Assembly (NCBI GenBank): GCA_023426435.1
Contig: JAFAAS010000114.1
Location: 1 to 39,587 of the forward strand
DNA: 39,587 nucleotides
Source: Verrucomicrobiota bacterium
GTDB lineage: Bacteria > Verrucomicrobiota > Verrucomicrobiia > Opitutales > Opitutaceae
Reading direction: 5' to 3'
A program made the position numbers and the translations under genes. The notes beneath the pieces were generated by a model, which was given only the letters and a program-made list of their open reading frames with translations, made no database searches and was not told the origin of the DNA. The stretch's first letter is position 1; each line of letters starts with the position of its first letter. Below, piece by piece: positions 36,858 to 39,587 of the stretch.

Positions 36858-38123
36858 ATGGACCTGCAGCAGAAGCTCACCATTCTCGCCGACGCCGCCA
36901 AATACGATGCTTCCTGCGCCAGCAGCGGCACCACGTTGCGCAACTCCCGCGAATCCGGCGGCATCGGCTCCACCACGCCTTCCGGCATCTGCCACAGCTA
37001 CACGCCCGACGGCCGCTGCGTCTCCCTGCTCAAAATCCTTCTCACCAACTTCTGCACCTACGACTGCCTCTATTGCGTAAACCGCGTTTCCAGCGCCGTT
37101 CCGCGCGCCCGTTTCACCCCCGACGAGGTCGTCAAACTCACCCTCGATTTCTACCGCCGCAATTACATCGAAGGCCTCTTCCTCAGCTCCGGCATCATCC
37201 GCAATCCCGACTACACGATGGAGCAAGTCGTCGCCGTCGCGCGCACGCTTCGCGAGGTCCACGGCTTCAAGGGTTACATCCACCTAAAAACCATTCCCGA
37301 AGCCTCGCAGGCGCTCATCGACGAAGCCGGCCGCTGGGCCGATCGCATCAGCATCAACGTCGAGCTCCCCACGCCGTCCGACCTCCAACACCTCGCTCCC
37401 GAGAAAAACCAGGCGCGTATCGAAACCGCCATGACAGCGATTCGAGCCCGCATCGATCAATCGAAAGCCGAGCGCGCCGAAAGCCCGAAAGCCCCGTCGT
37501 TCGCTCCCGGCGGCCAAAGCACGCAGATGATCGTCGGCGCGACCGACGCCTCCGACGCCACCATTCTCTCCCGCGCGTCCAGCCTCTACGACCGCCAGCG
37601 CCTTCGCCGCGTTTACTACTCCGCGTTCAGCCCGATCCCCGACGCCTCCCGCAAACTCCCGCTCACCGCGCCGCCGCTCGTCCGCGAACATCGCCTCTAC
37701 CAGGCCGACTGGCTGATGCGTTTCTATGAATTCCGCGTCGACGAAATCACCACCGTCGCCGCGCCCAATCTCGATCTTTCCGTCGACCCGAAACTCAGCT
37801 GGGCCTTGCGCAACCGCCAGCACTTCCCGGTCAACCTCAACCGCGCCCCGCGCCACCTGCTGCTCCGTGTGCCGGGCCTCGGCGTCAAAACCGTCGACCG
37901 CCTCCTCCAAACCCGCCGCTGGCACACGATCCGCCTCCACGATCTCACGCGTCTCCGCGTCTCGTTGAAAAAAGTCATGCCGTTCATCGAGACCGCCGAC
38001 CACCATCCGCAACGCGGCGTGCTCGAAGACGAAAACATCCGCGCCCGCTTCGCCGCTCCGCTCGAACAACTCGATCTTTTCGCCACCGCGTCGACCGCCA
38101 GCACGCTGACGACCGAGTTCTGA
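36858..38123 (+). CDS. Radical SAM protein linked to UdgX (putative DNA modification/repair)
   Basis: A 421-residue radical SAM enzyme of the type routinely found next to UDG-like genes (TIGR03916-type, 'putative DNA modification/repair radical SAM protein'). The [4Fe-4S] motif is Cys66-x3-Cys70-x2-Cys73 in FCTYDCLYCVNR. A helix-hairpin-helix DNA-binding segment follows late (about 327-370; NRAPRHLLLRVPGLGVKTVDR). Other conserved stretches are GGIGSTTPSGICHSYTPDGR and LSSGIIRNPDYTMEQ. The start at ATG 36858 (MDLQQKLTILADA) is the family start. The UdgX fusion gene begins 24 bp after its stop, so the two are co-transcribed. The reaction is not established for the family. Confidence 0.92.
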   Translation: MDLQQKLTILADAAKYDASCASSGTTLRNSRESGGIGSTTPSGICHSYTPDGRCVSLLKILLTNFCTYDCLYCVNRVSSAVPRARFTPDEVVKLTLDFYRRNYIEGLFLSSGIIRNPDYTMEQVVAVARTLREVHGFKGYIHLKTIPEASQALIDEAGRWADRISINVELPTPSDLQHLAPEKNQARIETAMTAIRARIDQSKAERAESPKAPSFAPGGQSTQMIVGATDASDATILSRASSLYDRQRLRRVYYSAFSPIPDASRKLPLTAPPLVREHRLYQADWLMRFYEFRVDEITTVAAPNLDLSVDPKLSWALRNRQHFPVNLNRAPRHLLLRVPGLGVKTVDRLLQTRRWHTIRLHDLTRLRVSLKKVMPFIETADHHPQRGVLEDENIRARFAAPLEQLDLFATASTASTLTTEF

Positions 38124-38147
38124 TCTTTCGCCCCGCCTTCGCTCCCG

Positions 38148-39560
38148 ATGACCGAGCTCGCGTTCGACGGCACGTTTGCCGGTTGGAAAACCGTCGCCCG
38201 CCACGCTCTCGCGCAACACCTCGCGCCGCCCGACGTCCGCTGGATCGATCGCCGCTCTCAACAATCCGAACTCACCCTCGCGTCCGCCGATCTCACGTTC
38301 GCCCCGACCGGCGCCACCACGCCCGCCTTTCGCGTCCCGCGCGACTTCCTCACACTCGCCCGCCACGTCAGTTGCCACCGCGACGAATCCCGCTGGCCGC
38401 TCCTTTATCGCGTGCTCTGGCGGCTCACCCACGGCGAACCGCACCTGCTCGAAATTCCTCTCGATCCCGACATCGCCGCGCTCAACTCGATGGCGAAAGC
38501 CGTCCGCCGCGAAATCCACAAAACCCACGCCTTCGTCCGTTTTCGCGAGGTCAACACCGACACCGGCCCGTGGTTCGTCGCCTGGTTCGAACCACACCAC
38601 CACATCCTCGAACCCGCCGCGCCGTTCTTCGTCGATCGGTTCGCCGCCATGCGCTGGTCGATCCTCACGCCGGAGCAATGCGCACACTGGGACGGCTGCG
38701 CGCTCACTTTCACCGCCGGCGTCGATCGCAACGCCGCCCCCGCCGCCGACGCCGCCGAAGACCTCTGGCGCGCGTATTACTCCAGCATCTTCAACCCCGC
38801 CCGCGTCAAAGTCGCCGCCATGCTCAGCGAGATGCCGCGGCACTACTGGAAAAATCTCCCCGAAGCCGCCGCCATCCCGTCACTCCTCGCCGAAGCCGCC
38901 CCTCGCGCCACCGCGATGATCGCCGCCAGCGAAGCGCAACGCGTTCACCCCACCGATTTTTCCACCGCATCCGTTCCGCTCACGTCCGACCTCGCGCTTC
39001 TCCGCGACGCCGCCGCGACCTGCCGCGCCTGCCCACTCTGGCGCAACGCCACCTGCACCGTTTTCGGCCAAGGCCCGGCGCGCGCGCGCATCTTCGTCGT
39101 CGGCGAACAACCGGGCGATCAGGAAGACCGCACCGGCCAGCCTTTCGTCGGTCCCGCCGGACAGCTCTTCGATCGCGCGCTCCGCGCCGCCGAGATCGAC
39201 CGCGACGCGCTCTACGTCACGAACGCCGTGAAACACTTCAAGTGGGAGCCCCGCGGCAAACGCCGCCTCCATCAAAAACCCAACGCCCGCGAAATCGCCG
39301 CCTGCCGCCCGTGGCTCGAAGCCGAACTCCGCGCCGTCCAACCCGAACTCATCGTCTGTCTCGGCGCGACCGCCGCCCAATCCGTCCTCGGCACCTCCAT
39401 CCGCGTCACCGAACAACGCGGCCAACGCCTCCCCACGCTCTTCAACGCCCCCGCTCTCATCACCGTCCACCCGTCCTCGCTCCTCCGACTCCCCGCCGAC
39501 GCCGACCCCACCGCCGCGTTCGACTCCTTCGTCTCCGACCTCCGCCAGATCAAAGGGTAG
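38148..39560 (+). CDS. udgX: DUF4130-UdgX fusion, uracil-DNA-binding/glycosylase protein
   Basis: A 470-residue fusion. The N-terminal half (about 1-265) is the DUF4130 domain, usually encoded beside the radical SAM gene; it contains HKTHAFVRFREV and WFEPHHHIL. The C-terminal half (about 280-470) is a UdgX-type uracil-DNA glycosylase: Cys-rich AATCRACPLWRNATC (cluster ligands), motif A VGEQPGDQEDRTGQPFVGP, TNAVKHFKWEPRG, and the R-loop KRRLHQKP with His375, which in mycobacterial UdgX covalently traps uracil-DNA. So it probably binds uracil DNA tightly. The ATG at 38148 is well placed. Stand-alone versions of both domains are known, so the fusion is not itself novel. Confidence 0.92.
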   Translation: MTELAFDGTFAGWKTVARHALAQHLAPPDVRWIDRRSQQSELTLASADLTFAPTGATTPAFRVPRDFLTLARHVSCHRDESRWPLLYRVLWRLTHGEPHLLEIPLDPDIAALNSMAKAVRREIHKTHAFVRFREVNTDTGPWFVAWFEPHHHILEPAAPFFVDRFAAMRWSILTPEQCAHWDGCALTFTAGVDRNAAPAADAAEDLWRAYYSSIFNPARVKVAAMLSEMPRHYWKNLPEAAAIPSLLAEAAPRATAMIAASEAQRVHPTDFSTASVPLTSDLALLRDAAATCRACPLWRNATCTVFGQGPARARIFVVGEQPGDQEDRTGQPFVGPAGQLFDRALRAAEIDRDALYVTNAVKHFKWEPRGKRRLHQKPNAREIAACRPWLEAELRAVQPELIVCLGATAAQSVLGTSIRVTEQRGQRLPTLFNAPALITVHPSSLLRLPADADPTAAFDSFVSDLRQIKG

Positions 39561-39581
39561 GGCGCGTTGTCCCAACGCGCC
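39561..39581. terminator. Hairpin right after the UdgX stop
   Basis: Nine-bp perfect arms GGCGCGTTG (39561-39569) and CAACGCGCC (39573-39581) around loop TCC, directly after the stop codon. It could terminate transcription (no T-run seen before the window ends) or be a dispersed repeat. Confidence 0.45.
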
Positions 39582-39587
39582 GCTCCC

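Overview
High-GC Gram-negative DNA (signal peptides, a lipoprotein, two TonB-dependent receptors). Gene content and style suggest Verrucomicrobiota, most likely Opitutaceae-like; this is inference from protein character, as no rRNA or other taxonomic marker is present. Coding density is high and most genes sit in compact, often translationally coupled operons. No rRNA, tRNA, CRISPR array, prophage or complete insertion sequence was seen. Small intergenic repeats of at least three families are present.

Region by region. (1) 0.06-6.3 kb, minus strand: a secreted esterase, a 5'-truncated GNAT acetyltransferase remnant (plus strand), then an envelope operon read right to left: CHASE2 adenylate cyclase, SH3-type periplasmic protein, M48 metalloprotease, DUF2959 lipoprotein. 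(2) 6.4-10 kb, plus strand: an unrecognised 275-residue protein, a secreted GH13 alpha-amylase and an AraC-family regulator. (3) 10-13.5 kb, minus strand: nadA-nadC-nadB, the whole aspartate-to-nicotinate-mononucleotide route. (4) 13.7-18.4 kb, plus strand: a 1576-residue CheB-CheR-PAS-PAS-GAF-kinase-receiver fusion. (5) 18.5-21.4 kb, minus strand: panB-panC-coaC-coaX for pantothenate and CoA. (6) 21.5-32.5 kb, minus strand: a five-gene signalling cluster with a small soluble kinase, a 1682-residue double hybrid kinase, a TonB-dependent receptor, a YfiR-family periplasmic protein and a CHASE8-HAMP-PAS hybrid kinase. (7) 32.7-34.2 kb: divergent isochorismatase-family hydrolase and thioredoxin-reductase-like flavoprotein. 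(8) 34.4-39.6 kb, plus strand: a second TonB-dependent receptor, a repeat-rich gap, then a radical SAM protein and a DUF4130-UdgX uracil-DNA-binding fusion that form a DNA repair/modification pair.

The most notable system is region 6. It resembles YfiBNR logic (outer-membrane component, periplasmic YfiR, CHASE8 membrane sensor), but the diguanylate cyclase output is replaced by phosphorelay kinases, the outer-membrane partner is a TonB-dependent barrel, and further kinases are encoded upstream. No DNA-binding response regulator, HPt protein or GGDEF protein is in the window, so the output is unknown. Other points of interest are a terminator-like hairpin only 11 nt upstream of the isochorismatase-family start codon, a type III pantothenate kinase whose first phosphate-binding Asp is Ala, and a change of GC-skew sign across the window that gene orientation does not explain.
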